64,000 nucleotides of DNA from Canna indica (taxonomy: Eukaryota; Streptophyta; Magnoliopsida; Zingiberales; Cannaceae). The stretch lies in the NCBI GenBank assembly GCA_034359265.1, contig CP136896.1, positions 6,107,501 through 6,171,500 of the forward strand, given 5' to 3'. Positions 20,905-31,200 of this stretch are shown piece after piece; the first letter of the stretch is position 1, and each line of letters opens with the position of its first letter. The notes under the pieces were generated by a model that was given only the letters and a program-made list of their open reading frames with translations, searched no databases and was not told the DNA's origin. The position numbers and the translations under genes are program-made.

Positions 20905-21600
20905 ATGGGTAGGCCTTCTTGCTGCTACAAGCAGAAGAAGCTGAGGAAAGACTTGTGGTCACCTGGTCACCTGGTCACCTTAGGAGGATGAGAAGCTACT
21001 GAATCACATCACAAGATATGGCCATATATGGATGTTGGATCTCTGTCCCAAAGTTAGCAAGTATATATATACATTTTTACTCTCTTGTAGAACATAATGA
21101 AATTCCAAACTACAGATGTACGTACTTAAATTATGAACACCGGGTCTAGAGAGATGTGGCAAGAGTTGCATATTGAGATGGATATATAAATTATTTGAGG
21201 CCTGATCTCAAGAGGGATCACCTTCTCACCGTAGGAGAACCTCATCCTTCTACTCCATGTCGTGTTAGGCAACAAGTACTCCATTCTAGTTCCTTGTCTT
21301 CTTTTCTACTACTAGCTCACCAATCCATGCAATTACGTTGTGATCATATTCTTGCTGATTCAGATGATCAACGAGATCAAGAACTTTTGGAACTCCTGCC
21401 TCAACAAGAAGCTCAAGCAGAACGACAATACCCACAAGCCGCTCATACTTAGTAGTGGCGACGACGACGTCAACGCCCCAACACTGGACGAACTGAAGCT
21501 CTCCTCTCCCATCTCGACAACACAACTGAGAGAATTCAACAAGGAGGAGAGAAGCTCCTCGGTTGATGGTGAACTGAAACCACTCTCATTTGATGGTGAA
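20905..21600 (+). pseudogene. captured R2R3-MYB transcription factor gene (three exon remnants)
   Basis: Exon 1 (20905-21060) begins MGRPSCCYKQKKLRKDLWSP and continues EKLLNHITRYG in a shifted frame before a GTATAT donor. Exon 2 (about 21142-21243) holds RCGKSC, LRW and YLRPDLKR with a 5-base insertion. Exon 3 (from 21352 after ATTCAG) reads NEIKNFWNSCLNKKLKQND and NTHKPL, the end of repeat R3. A triplicated TCACCTGG in exon 1 breaks the reading frame. Most of R3 is missing. The pieces keep genomic intron positions, so DNA, not mRNA, was captured. R2R3-MYBs regulate secondary metabolism and wall formation; this copy is inert. Confidence 0.85.
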
Positions 21601-21790
21601 CTTTGGGACCATGTCTTGCTTCACCACCACCCGCAGCACCTTCACATTCATCTCGCCCAATCGCTCCACGAACATGTTGTTGCCAATGCGTGGCGCACCG
21701 AAGGAGATGACGCTCACGGGGAGGTCGAGCATGGCGGACGCCGCCTCGTAGGCATTTAGCAGAGCCAACGCTGCCACTTCCACTCATCGC
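21590..21790 (-). pseudogene. captured phospholipase A1 (PLA1-type lipase) fragment, proximal part
   Basis: The minus strand reads EVAALALLNAYEAASAMLDL, then PVSVISFGAPRIGNNMF and KVLRVVVKQDMVPK. This is the stretch just after the GxSxG nucleophile elbow of plant chloroplast PLA1/DAD1-like lipases. The elbow itself is degraded, so no active site remains. The distal part of the same lipase lies at 20784-20815 and 16190-16341 (-), with the MYB piece inserted between them. Confidence 0.8.
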
Positions 21791-21871
21791 CATTAGACTG
21801 TGGGGGCGGTTTCTAGACGAAGGAGCGACGATAGTGGTGGCGGGAGGAGGAGGGGGAGAGAGGTAGGGGCC

Positions 21872-21928
<57 letters not shown>

Positions 21929-22140
21929 GGAGTGGGCCCACTTTTTAAGTTATAATATTTTAATATAAAAAATATTTTTTATACAAGCTAGCATGCCACG
22001 TCATCAGCTTAACGGGGTGTCCGACGAAAATTTGACGGCATGCCACAATTGAAATAAATATCTTAGTACATGTACACAAATGGGACAAATTAAAGTATAG
22101 ACCATAATTGAGACAAGGGCCAAAAGTACATGCTATATTT
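21692..22140 (-). repeat. right terminal inverted repeat of the Pack-MULE
   Basis: Inverted partner of 15571-15983. It is slightly longer because of the AG microsatellite at 21877-21925. Confidence 0.75.
21877..21925. repeat. AG microsatellite
   Basis: More than 20 uninterrupted AG units. The left arm has only a short CTCTCTCTC at the equivalent position (15780-15788), so the tract grew after the arms formed. Confidence 0.9.
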
Positions 22141-22198
22141 AAGTATTTTTCTTAAAAAAATTATGATAATGATGATATCAATCAAGTAATATATGTTT

Positions 22199-23780
22199 AA
22201 AAAATCCTAAATAGAGAATAATTCTTTAATTTGGTAGTGAAATAATTGTTTACAATTAAATTTTTAGAATATAATCAAGTTGTTATTAATTAATAAATGA
22301 ATGGTTTAGTTACTAAAGACGAATATGTGTAATTGAATAAAAATAATTAAATTACCAATATAATTAGAATAATGATATATAAACATAAAAGTTGATCACA
22401 ATGAGTTTTAGTTTATTTTTATATTTTATAAATATATTAATGTGTTTGGTGAATTTAAGCAATAAATATAAAAAAATCATATTTAAAAGATATTTGTATA
22501 CACTTATAAATTTTCTTATATGTGAGATTTATTATTACTCTTAATTAATTAGGTATGAATATTATTATTGAAAAGTATAATTTTATTAAAAATAATTTTG
22601 ATAATAATTTTATAAATTAATTATATACATATATAATTGCGCAACGCATGAGTATATATATTCGAGTGAAATATTATATATAATATTAATAATTTAATAA
22701 ATTCATACTATATAAATTTATTTGATTATTCATGATTATTGAAAATCTTAGATAGAGAATAATTTTTTAATTTGGTAGTGAAATAAATATTTACAATTGA
22801 ATTTTTAGAATATAATTACATTGTTATTGATTAATAAGTGAATGGTTTAGTTATTAAAGACGAATATGTGTAATTGAAAAATAATAATAATTAAATTATC
22901 AATATAATTAGAATAATGATATATAAACATAAAAGTTAATCACAATGAGTTTTAGTGTATTTTTATATTTTATAAATATATTAATGTATTTGCTGAATTT
23001 AAGTAATAAAAAAAATCATATTTAAAAGATATTTGTATACACTTATAAATTTCCTTATATGAGAGATTTATTAGTACTCTTAATTAATTATGTATGAATA
23101 TTATTGTTGAAAAGTATAATTTTATTAAAAATAATTTTATAAATTAATTATATACATATATAATTGTCCAACGCATGAGTATATATATTCGAATGAAATA
23201 TTATATATAATATTACAAAATTAATAAATTCATACTATATAAATTTATTTGATTATTCATTATTATTGTAATAAAATTATATTCATATATATTTGAACAA
23301 CATGTGGATTCTCGACTAGAATAATGATATCAGCATAATGATATTTTTAATATAAAAAGTTTATTACAGTGAGTTTTAGCTTATTTTTTATATTTTATTA
23401 GTATATTAATGTGTTTGATGAATTTAATCAATAAAAAATCATATTTTAAAAGGTATTTGTATATTTTTTTTACTTTTACAATTATATAGCTAGATTATAT
23501 TAACCTAATATTTACTATTTTATATACACTTATAAATTTTCATATATGTGAGATTTATTTTTACTCTTAATTATTTAAGTATAAATATTATTATTAAAAA
23601 TTATAATAAATTTAATAATAATTTTATAATTTAATTGAGTATATCTATTCAAATAAAATATTATATATAATATTACAAAATTAATAAATTTATACTATAT
23701 AAATTTATTTAATTATTCATAATTATCAAAATAAAATTATATTTATATATATTTGCACAATGCGCAGGCTCTCTACTAGT
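22199..23780. repeat. tandem AT-rich repeat, about 540-bp units, Helitron-like 3' motif
   Basis: Unit 1 (about 22199-22739) and unit 2 (about 22740-23270) are highly similar throughout; a partial third copy runs to about 23780. Shared phrases are AGAGAATAAT, AAAGACGAATATGTGTAATTG and GCATGAGTATATATATTCG. The third copy ends GCGCAGGCTCTCTACTAG|T and a similar CTCGACTAG|A occurs at about 23318. A CTAG end before T is reminiscent of Helitron termini, but no clear hairpin was verified and there are no genes. Confidence 0.6.
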
Positions 23781-23940
23781 ATAATATAATAACTAAAAAT
23801 AAAACATCACATTAAACTGGTCTTCTATTGATCCTTTTTATATTAAGTTCCATTGATCACCTGGTCAAGTGTTATACTTAGAATTTGCTAATTTTTATTT
23901 TAGTTTTCTGAAATATTTGGAATTAAGGATTTGTAAATCA

Positions 23941-24570
23941 CTACTAGAATTGTGAATTTTACTGATGGCTATCATTGACGACCGATGAAGCCGTTGGTAA
24001 GAGCCACGACTTACATACGATCGCTCAGTCCGTCGCATATATAACAACATCTGCGACGACACAGTACTTACGATCGCTAGGGGCCTCGCGTATGAGCCAA
24101 TGGTGCGCACGCGGCACGAAAATGAAACACTAATCAACGACGGCGTAGAGAGGGTCTCGTGGGTCGTTGCTTATTTATTAACTAAGTAGCGACGGCTCGC
24201 TTACGGCTTCTAGGCCGTCGCGTATGAGTCGATGGCGCGCATGCAGCGCAAAAATAAAACATTAATCATCGACGGTGTAGAGAGGGCCGTGTGGGTCGTC
24301 GCTGATTTATTAACTCAGTAGCAACGGTGTAGCGAGGGTCGTCGGTGAAGAGTCCTTTATTTGTGTTCTCGCCTACGGCCCTTTGTTCTTACTTCTTCTT
24401 CCTCCCTACTGTGTCGCCGTTGCTTTTTCTCCACCACTGATGGTCATCGTCCTTCTCTCTCTGTCTATCGTCATCCTCCAAGTAACTCCTCCTCCTCCTC
24501 TCTTCCCGCCGCCATTGTTTGATTGGGGGCCAAAACCCTAAGTACTTCAGGAATTATTAGGTATGAGTAC
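23941..24570 (+). mobile_element. CACTA element, left end only
   Basis: Begins CACTACTAGAATTGTG, the inverse of the terminus at 12674-12688. Subterminal GCGACGGC/ACGATCGC words follow, and a unit of about 128 bp is duplicated (starting about 24083 and 24211). A CT-rich leader at about 24380-24520 resembles a CACTA transcribed leader. No transposase follows; LINE sequence takes over near 24575. Confidence 0.75.
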
Positions 24571-24574
24571 TTCA

Positions 24575-24930
24575 AAAAAGGAGATTGGTTTGAAAACCAC
24601 TGCACTAATTCGTTGGTCTAACGTGTGGAGAGGCATCCAAAGTAGGCCTGACAAATCATGTCGAGCCTGGATTCGGGCCACTATCGGGCCTTACTCGATA
24701 ATAGCCCGAGTACGATAATACTCAGCCTAAACTCGATTTTATCTTGTCAAATTGTGCTATCGGGCTGGGCCTATAATTGTCAGGTCTATAATCCAAAGTG
24801 CCACACTCCCGTTCTCCATTGGATTAGAGGCAAAGCTCGGTAGTGGCAACAACACGCGTTTCTGGAACGAACGGTTCAACAATTGCGCGGGCTCTCTACG
24901 CTATTCCCCGACCTCTATAGGGCACACTAT
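24575..24930 (+). mobile_element. LINE ORF2 fragment (region between RT and RNase H), split by a MITE
   Basis: The frames contain SIGLEAKLGSGNNTRFW and NERFNN, then SLRTLFPDLY, matching the GNGxxxxFWxDxW...FPxLY stretch of plant LINE ORF2 between RT and zf-RVT. A 148-bp MITE at 24643-24790 interrupts it. Confidence 0.65.
24643..24790. mobile_element. hAT-like MITE, 148 bp
   Basis: Ends are TAGGCCTGACAA and, inverted, TAGACCTGACAA (two extra bases TA follow). The perfect 8-bp duplication ATCCAAAG lies at 24635-24642 and 24791-24798. The interior has GCCCGAG/TCGGGC words. Confidence 0.8.
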
Positions 24931-24944
24931 AACAAGATATCTAG

Positions 24945-25200
24945 TGAAATTACACTGACCTCTCCTTTATTTATAATTTTATCTTGTAATCCTCCTGAGT
25001 TTTGTAAAAAATTACACAAACCTCCTCTATTACGAAATAAAATTACACAAATCTCTCCTAAATTTTGTAAAATATTACATAAATCTCTCCTAAAAAAATT
25101 ACTCAAAGATTACTCAGAGGAGATGATTGTAATATGAACAAATAGAAAGAGAATCAGTGTAATTTCATTAAACCTCATGGGAGATCAGTGTAATTTATCC
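24945..25200. mobile_element. short inverted-repeat element (MITE-like)
   Basis: The left end AAATTACACTGACCTCTCC pairs with the right end GGGAGATCAGTGTAATTT. In between, a 30-40 base unit ATTACACAAATCTCTCCTAAA is repeated about four times. No target duplication could be assigned. Confidence 0.6.
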
Positions 25201-25682
25201 TAAAATATATTATAAAAATATTTTTTATTTTCTGAGCCCAGAAAATACCGGCTTGTGACAGGTAAAGCTTTCCTCGGATACCACCAAAATCCCTGCGTCT
25301 ACTTTTCCAACTTCTAACAGATTTTTAATTTATTATTATTATTAAATAAATCTCCACCGGCTCTTCCGGGAATGTTTTTTATTTGTCAACTTCGTCTTCG
25401 TCGCGTGAAGAAAACAAAGTCATTAGCAAAATTGATAGTTAACGGTTCTACGACCAATTTGACTCATTTGCCCTTGTGTGATTTGAGGATGCGCATGCTA
25501 CGTGAAGCCTTTTCTTGTAATTTTGCTTGCAATTTTCTAAGATTCACAATTAAATAGCGAGTTGCAAGTGGGTTTGCGTTTATTCCATCCTATAATTTAT
25601 ATGGCGCATATGATTCAATGATTGTGATACCATATTTTAGTCTTTTTCTAATTTTTTTAGGCTTTTGTCATTAGAAATAAAA
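25201..25682. other. intergenic, no gene seen
   Basis: AT-rich. An open stretch at 25372-25557 has no recognisable domain or family resemblance. Confidence 0.5.
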
Positions 25683-26633
25683 TTGAGCATTTTCTAAAAT
25701 CGGAATAATTTTATGAAAATTTTCAAAATCAAAATATAATTTTTTTTTAAAACCGAAATTAAAAGTAAAAAACATATAATTTTATCCTCCTCTACATGTC
25801 CAAAACTTATTTAAAAGGTTTAAATTCTCTCAAAATATTTTATAATTTATAGAATTATTCCTCTGGAAAAAAAGTACAATGAGGTTATGAGATAATTTCA
25901 TGCCCAAATAAAAATTTATCTCATCATTCGTGGGTCCCATAAATCTTCTTATATTTATTTTTCGTTTGTAAAAATAATTTTATGAATTCTAAATTTTTTA
26001 ATTTTAAAACATATTTTAGATTTGAACATGTTTATAAGAGTTTTACCAAAAACTTCAGAACATACAACTATCTCAACATTTGCCGGTCTTATAAGTCTCG
26101 TCGTATTTTTTTGTTCCTAGGAATAATTATATAAATTATAGTTTTTTGAGGGATTTAAAATACATATTCAATGAAATTTTGGCCAAAACTCTTGAACACA
26201 ATAATAAGCCAATACTTGGAGCATCCTCATATTTTTCAGGTGCCTAAGAATAATTTTATAAATTATAAAACTTTTATCATTTGTAGGTCTCATAAGCTTC
26301 CTTGATTTTTTATTTCTGCGAGGAACTATATAATTTTAAGATTTGAACTTATTCAAGAGTTTTACCAAAATTATCAAACAAAATATTATCTCATCATCTC
26401 TGATTCCAATAAGCCTCATTGCAGTTTTTATTCCTATACGAATAATTTTATGAATTATACATTTAAAAAATTTTAAAATATATTTTCAATCAGAATAATA
26501 TCTCATTGAAAATATATGCAGTATAAAAGGATAAAATTGATTTCTTTTTATTTCAGTTTTAAGAATTTATACATTCTTATTTCAGTTTTAAAATTTTCCC
26601 ATAAAATTATTCCGATGGTGAGAAAATACTCAA
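25683..26633. mobile_element. TIR element with internal tandem repeats, 951 bp
   Basis: The left end TTGAGCATTTTCTAAAATCGG and onward GAATAATTTTATG matches the inverted right end (TTGAGTATTTTCTCACCATCGG, GAATAATTTTATG) for about 100 bases with gaps. The interior has four to five degenerate units of about 180-200 bp carrying AATAATTTTAT.AATTATA and AAGAGTTTTACCAAAA. It is flanked by AATAAAA on both sides, a possible short duplication. Non-coding, superfamily uncertain (Mutator-like or other). Confidence 0.55.
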
Positions 26634-27114
26634 TAAAAATTCATTCTGAGGTTTTTTTTATCCATCCTTTCAAAATATAACTACAGTGTACATATGCTAA
26701 ATTGAAATATAAATGGACAAATAAATATGAAATTTAAAATAACTCAATGACACACATATAAACTTTCCATATTATTATTTTAAAAAATAGCATATTGTGC
26801 ACGTTATATAAATTACATATGAAGAACACAATAGGCTTCCTCAGATGACTTCTCCATAGTAGACTACTACTACTACTACTTAACTAATTAACTTGACCAA
26901 TTTAAAATTTGCAACTTACACGTTACAAATTTGAACAATTGGCACCTCTCAATCAAATAAGTTGACAAAACAACACCAAAAAAATTACATCTTATTTGAC
27001 AAATAAATAAAAATATAGGAAAAGAAAGAGATGGTCAATAAATATATATGGATATATAATATCAAACAGTTGAATAATATGAATGCAAGATTACATTAAT
27101 TTTTCCTAGCTAAC

Positions 27115-27172
27115 TAGCTGCCAACTAATAACAATTTATTTCTAGCTGCCAACTAATAACAATTTATTTCTA
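27115..27172. repeat. 29-bp perfect tandem duplication
   Basis: CTAGCTGCCAACTAATAAC followed by AATTTATTT occurs twice head to tail. Confidence 0.85.
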
Positions 27173-27250
27173 AAGTAGTAATTGGCTCTTTCAAAGAATT
27201 AAATGAGTATATTCATAATTAATATATGGTTCTTTTCATAATTAATCACT

Positions 27251-27440
27251 CTTTTTTTTCTTTTTTCTTTTGCCAAAACATAAGGTAACATTTTATTAAG
27301 AAATCATATTCTTACAAGATCAAAGAGCAAAATGCCCTCAAACTCAGGAGCCGAGGCCAAACAAGATGATTCTTACGTATCCTCGCTTTATTTGCTGCCC
27401 AATGGATTTTCTTAATCCAACATTCCAAGTTTCCAACCCC
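27251..27440 (-). mobile_element. LINE 3' end fragment
   Basis: On the minus strand it matches the LINE tail at 12820-12970: IHWAANKARIRKNHLVWP, then a terminal poly-A (poly-T on + at 27251-27270). It is the third copy of this LINE family in the window. Confidence 0.8.
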
Positions 27441-28093
27441 ACCTCATTATTTTTCATGGATAACTTAATTAAAAGAAAACATTAAAATCTAAATAAATTT
27501 CAATTCAACTTTTTTTTTTCCTACCCAACCCTGACTTGATTCGAATTTGACTTAAATGAATTAGGTTGTTTGGGTAAAATATTTGACTTAAATGTTTAAA
27601 ATGTTTAAATGTAAGATACGTATGCATTAATCCTAGAAAGCTTGCTCAATAAGTGCATTTGGTATCACTAAAAATATGGGTCAAGTGACGCTATAAAAAT
27701 GAACAGAGGTGCTAAGACAACTTATGATTTTTTGTACTGTAGAAAAATATTAACATGGTACAAGAAAATGAGCACTCATGAAAATTACTTTATATTTTAA
27801 ATAAAAAAATAAAAAAATAAAGTAATTTTTAAAAGTATTTATCTACACGTAGAAGTTTGGTTTAGCCTTCAACGAAATTGAATTGGAAGAGGAGTTGGAG
27901 TTGTACAAGATTCGCCTGTTTCCACCGCGGCGCCTTCAGCCTTCCTTGCGCTGCTGATGCGATACATGCCAAAATAGGAGTTATATGAATCCAATTCAAT
28001 ATTAGTGCTCAGTAGAACAAGGTAAAAGCACCAACCTGTTGCTGGTGTAGGCTGCCTCCACCTGACTTCGTCTTCTTCTCCTCCTTTTCATCC

Positions 28094-28121
28094 TACAGCA
28101 GCAGCAGCAGCAGCAGCAACA
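28094..28121. repeat. CAG microsatellite
   Basis: Eight consecutive CAG units, then CAA, about 150 bases before the EDR2-like start codon, probably in the leader or proximal promoter. Confidence 0.85.
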
Positions 28122-28269
28122 AGTGCTCGACGTAATACCCAGCTCGAGCAAGAAAGCAAGAGGCGGAAGCCACACGTCCTTCCTTTCCGGTCCGGAAAGC
28201 TAACGCCTTTTGTTTCCCATAATCCTTCGAAGAGACGAAGAGCTGTGTGTTTATACGCCTTTGAGTTCG

Positions 28270-31200
28270 ATGGGAAGCAGCAGCGGGCGGTGGGACGAGG
28301 GAGAGGAGAATGGGAAGATGGAGGGTTGGCTCTACCTCTTCCGCTCGAACCGGTTCGGGCTGCAGTACTCGCGCAAGCGCTACTTCGTCCTCGACCGCCA
28401 CCGCAGCTCCCTCAACTGCTATCCCGCCGCGCCCTCCGCCCGGACGCAGGTAGTGTGGCGGCTCGCCCACCTGCTCTGCAATTTCTTGTGTGTTTGGTTG
28501 CGCCTTTGATTGAATTTTTGTAGGAGAAATAAAAAATAGATTTTGGGATTAATGTTGCAATGATGCTGCCAGTTCTAGTACCACCAAGTAGACAGATTGG
28601 GGATACCACCGGCTAAGAATAGATTTCTTAGCTACAGAGGAGAAGAATAAAGGATCTTGGACACCAATATACGAATTTGGAGTATATTTGATTTTTACTT
28701 GTTGGGGTTTCCCTTCTTTCGCTGAAGAAAAATACTAGTGGAATCTAAATCGGTTGTGAGAAAAAAAGAATCGATGAGTTGTTTGGTGTAGGGAAGTACA
28801 AAAGGATAGGAAGGCTGAGAGAATTGTTAATCTAGTCGAGTTAGAAGTAGTTCTCGAACATGGTTAAATTACTGTTCTTGAATGTCTTTCACATTTACGG
28901 ATTACATTGGGTAAAAAGAAATTGCCCCACATCTAACATTACCTAATCTATAGCTTTCCTTTTCCCCTTTTATACCGATTTAGTAACATCATATATGTTT
29001 GATAGTCAAGCATTCAAAATGGAAATTGGTTAGGTCGTCTCTCCAATGACAATTATGCTAAAAAAATCACTACTATTTATTTTAAGAGATATTGTGAAAG
29101 CAAAACAGTAAAAGAATAAATATATCAAGATTGATTTCATAGTTCACTAAAGTTATAGTATCTAATCTAACAGTTACTCGTTTTATGTTAAGAGTACTGT
29201 TTTCTATATCAGTTCATAATTCAAGAGTTTGATGAACATGACTGAGAAGAAAAAGAATTTATGTTTTTTTATCCATGATCATAGAAGAATCTAAACCAAA
29301 TAACATCGGGGACCTGTCATGATATTTTTCTGGTGTTATAATGTTACTACATCTGACCAAATTAATGTACCCTGTAATTTGGGAGCAATTAATGGCTTTG
29401 CTATTGTTTTTTTCTTTCAGGTTCCTCTAAGATGTCAAAAAATTGATTCTTGCATTCGTGTCAATGATAATGGGAGAGAAAATATCAAGGGGAATGTGAG
29501 AATTCTTTCAAAATATAGAAATATGTATTATCTTTCTAGCTTTGCTACTAAAATTTTGGAGCTGTGCCAATGTACAGGTTTTCTTTCTTTTTACCTTGTA
29601 CAACACTTCAAATCGCAGCAATCAACTCAAGGTAAAAGTGCTCTCACTGAAACTTTCTGACATCATAATCTTGCTTCTTGTTCATTTTAGGGATCATATT
29701 TCTGAGTTTTACTAATGCAGTTGGGTGCTAGAAGTTCAGAAGAAGCAGCTAAATGGATAAGGTCCTTGATGGAAGCAACATTGAAGGTTTTGTTTATACC
29801 AGAATACTTCAGTAATTTTCACCGAGCAGAATTAGTTGATAGCCTATTATATCTGTAGGAATGCACAACCAAAGAAGAGAGTGCTGTGGCTTGTTCAAAA
29901 AGATGGCCATCTCTTAGGTTACTAATCAACTTTCTTTTCTTTATGTATACCTACAAGTTCTGTGTGTTTTTTTATTGTTTCCGGTATAGTATTGTAGGAA
30001 ATGCAACTGACTGCAACTTCTACTGACTGAATAAATTTTCCTATATTAATTCTTGAATGAGTACTCTGTTTGCATGCCTTTAGACTAGTCCAAGTATATT
30101 TTTACCTACCATATTGCATTTTGTGCCCGTGGAATTTATTTGAAGTTGTAAAATAAAGTTGACTCCAGCATATAAGGTTTGCCTATGGAACTTACATGTT
30201 TGCTACTTTGACATTGACAGGTTGAGTAGAAGAAGAAGCCACACACATTCAACTGGTGAGCATTTTTTATTCTCATCCATTCTGGATGCTAGTAGTAAGG
30301 AATAGAACTTTGTTTTTATATGTTTCTAGGAATGGTGGTGGATAGTGCAAAAATCATATCTGCCCACTATCGACATTGTCACATCCATATCTGCATTGCA
30401 TCTGCAGCGGATATGAATATGTGGATCATAGAGGATATCCACACCACATCCTTGATACACCATATATAATATGTAATATAAAAAGAATAATTCACTTATT
30501 ACATACATAAATTGATAACTTGGTAATTGCATGGTAAGTATTTAAGGTTTTAATGAAATTATTATATTGTATATATGTATATATAAGAGTTGGTACTTAT
30601 TGAGAATAATAGAATAATTATAACTATGTGGATGCGGATGTGGATCACATACGGTGTAGATATACTTCCAAAACCATTTGTGCACCGCATACACATCCAT
30701 ATCGTTTTTTTTTTGATAAAAATGGATCCACATGGTGTGGATACGGCGGATGCTTGTATAATTGTCATCCTACATATTTTCTATAATATCTCAGTATAAC
30801 TATGTTAACGAATTTTTTTGAAGTGCTAGATCTAGATTTGAATGTCTTCTCATCTATGCAACTGGATCAGATAGCATCTGATGTTGTGGCACCTTCTCCA
30901 TGGACAATATTTGGCTGTAACAGTGGTAGATTTTTTTCTTCATATTTTTATTAAATGTCTGTTCTTATTTCACTACTAAAAACTTCATACTTAGTTCATA
31001 GAGTTTGTCCAGGCTTACGATTGTTTAAAGAGGCAAAGGATGGAGACATTCATGGAGAGGTAATTGTTGTTGTTTTATTGAAATCACTTGAATGAAATTT
31101 CTTGTTTTATATATTGATTATGCTCCTTTCCTCAGCACTTGGCTGATCATCCAGCTATGATGGCTATAGGTGTTGTTGATGCCACTCCTGAAGCTGTTTT

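Larger units (their letters stand above)
15560..22150. mobile_element. Pack-MULE-like element with long TIRs and captured gene fragments
   Basis: The outer 410-450 bases at each side are inverted repeats of each other (about 15571-15983 and 21692-22140), sharing for example TGTCTCAATTrTGG, GTACATGTACTAAGA, GCCGTCAAA and GTTAAGCTGATGA in the same order. The interior carries pieces of at least three unrelated cellular genes: a PLA1-type lipase (-), a SULTR3-type sulfate transporter (+) and an R2R3-MYB (+). No transposase is present. Long TIRs plus gene pieces with intron traces are the hallmark of Pack-MULEs. The exact ends and the 9-bp target duplication could not be fixed because the flanks are A/T runs. 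Without the Copia insertion it would be about 2.15 kb. Confidence 0.75.
26634..28269. other. intergenic region upstream of the EDR2-like gene
   Basis: AT-rich to about 27840, then less so. It contains an ACT microsatellite (26862-26880), a 29-bp perfect tandem duplication (about 27115-27172) and a LINE fragment (27251-27440). The last 400 bases should hold the promoter and leader; no clear TATA box was identified. Confidence 0.5.

Noticed and set aside
30971..30985. CACTACTAAAAAC resembling a CACTA terminus in an EDR2-like intron
   Set aside because: No subterminal repeats, no partner end and no 3-bp duplication context; a chance match just before an exon.
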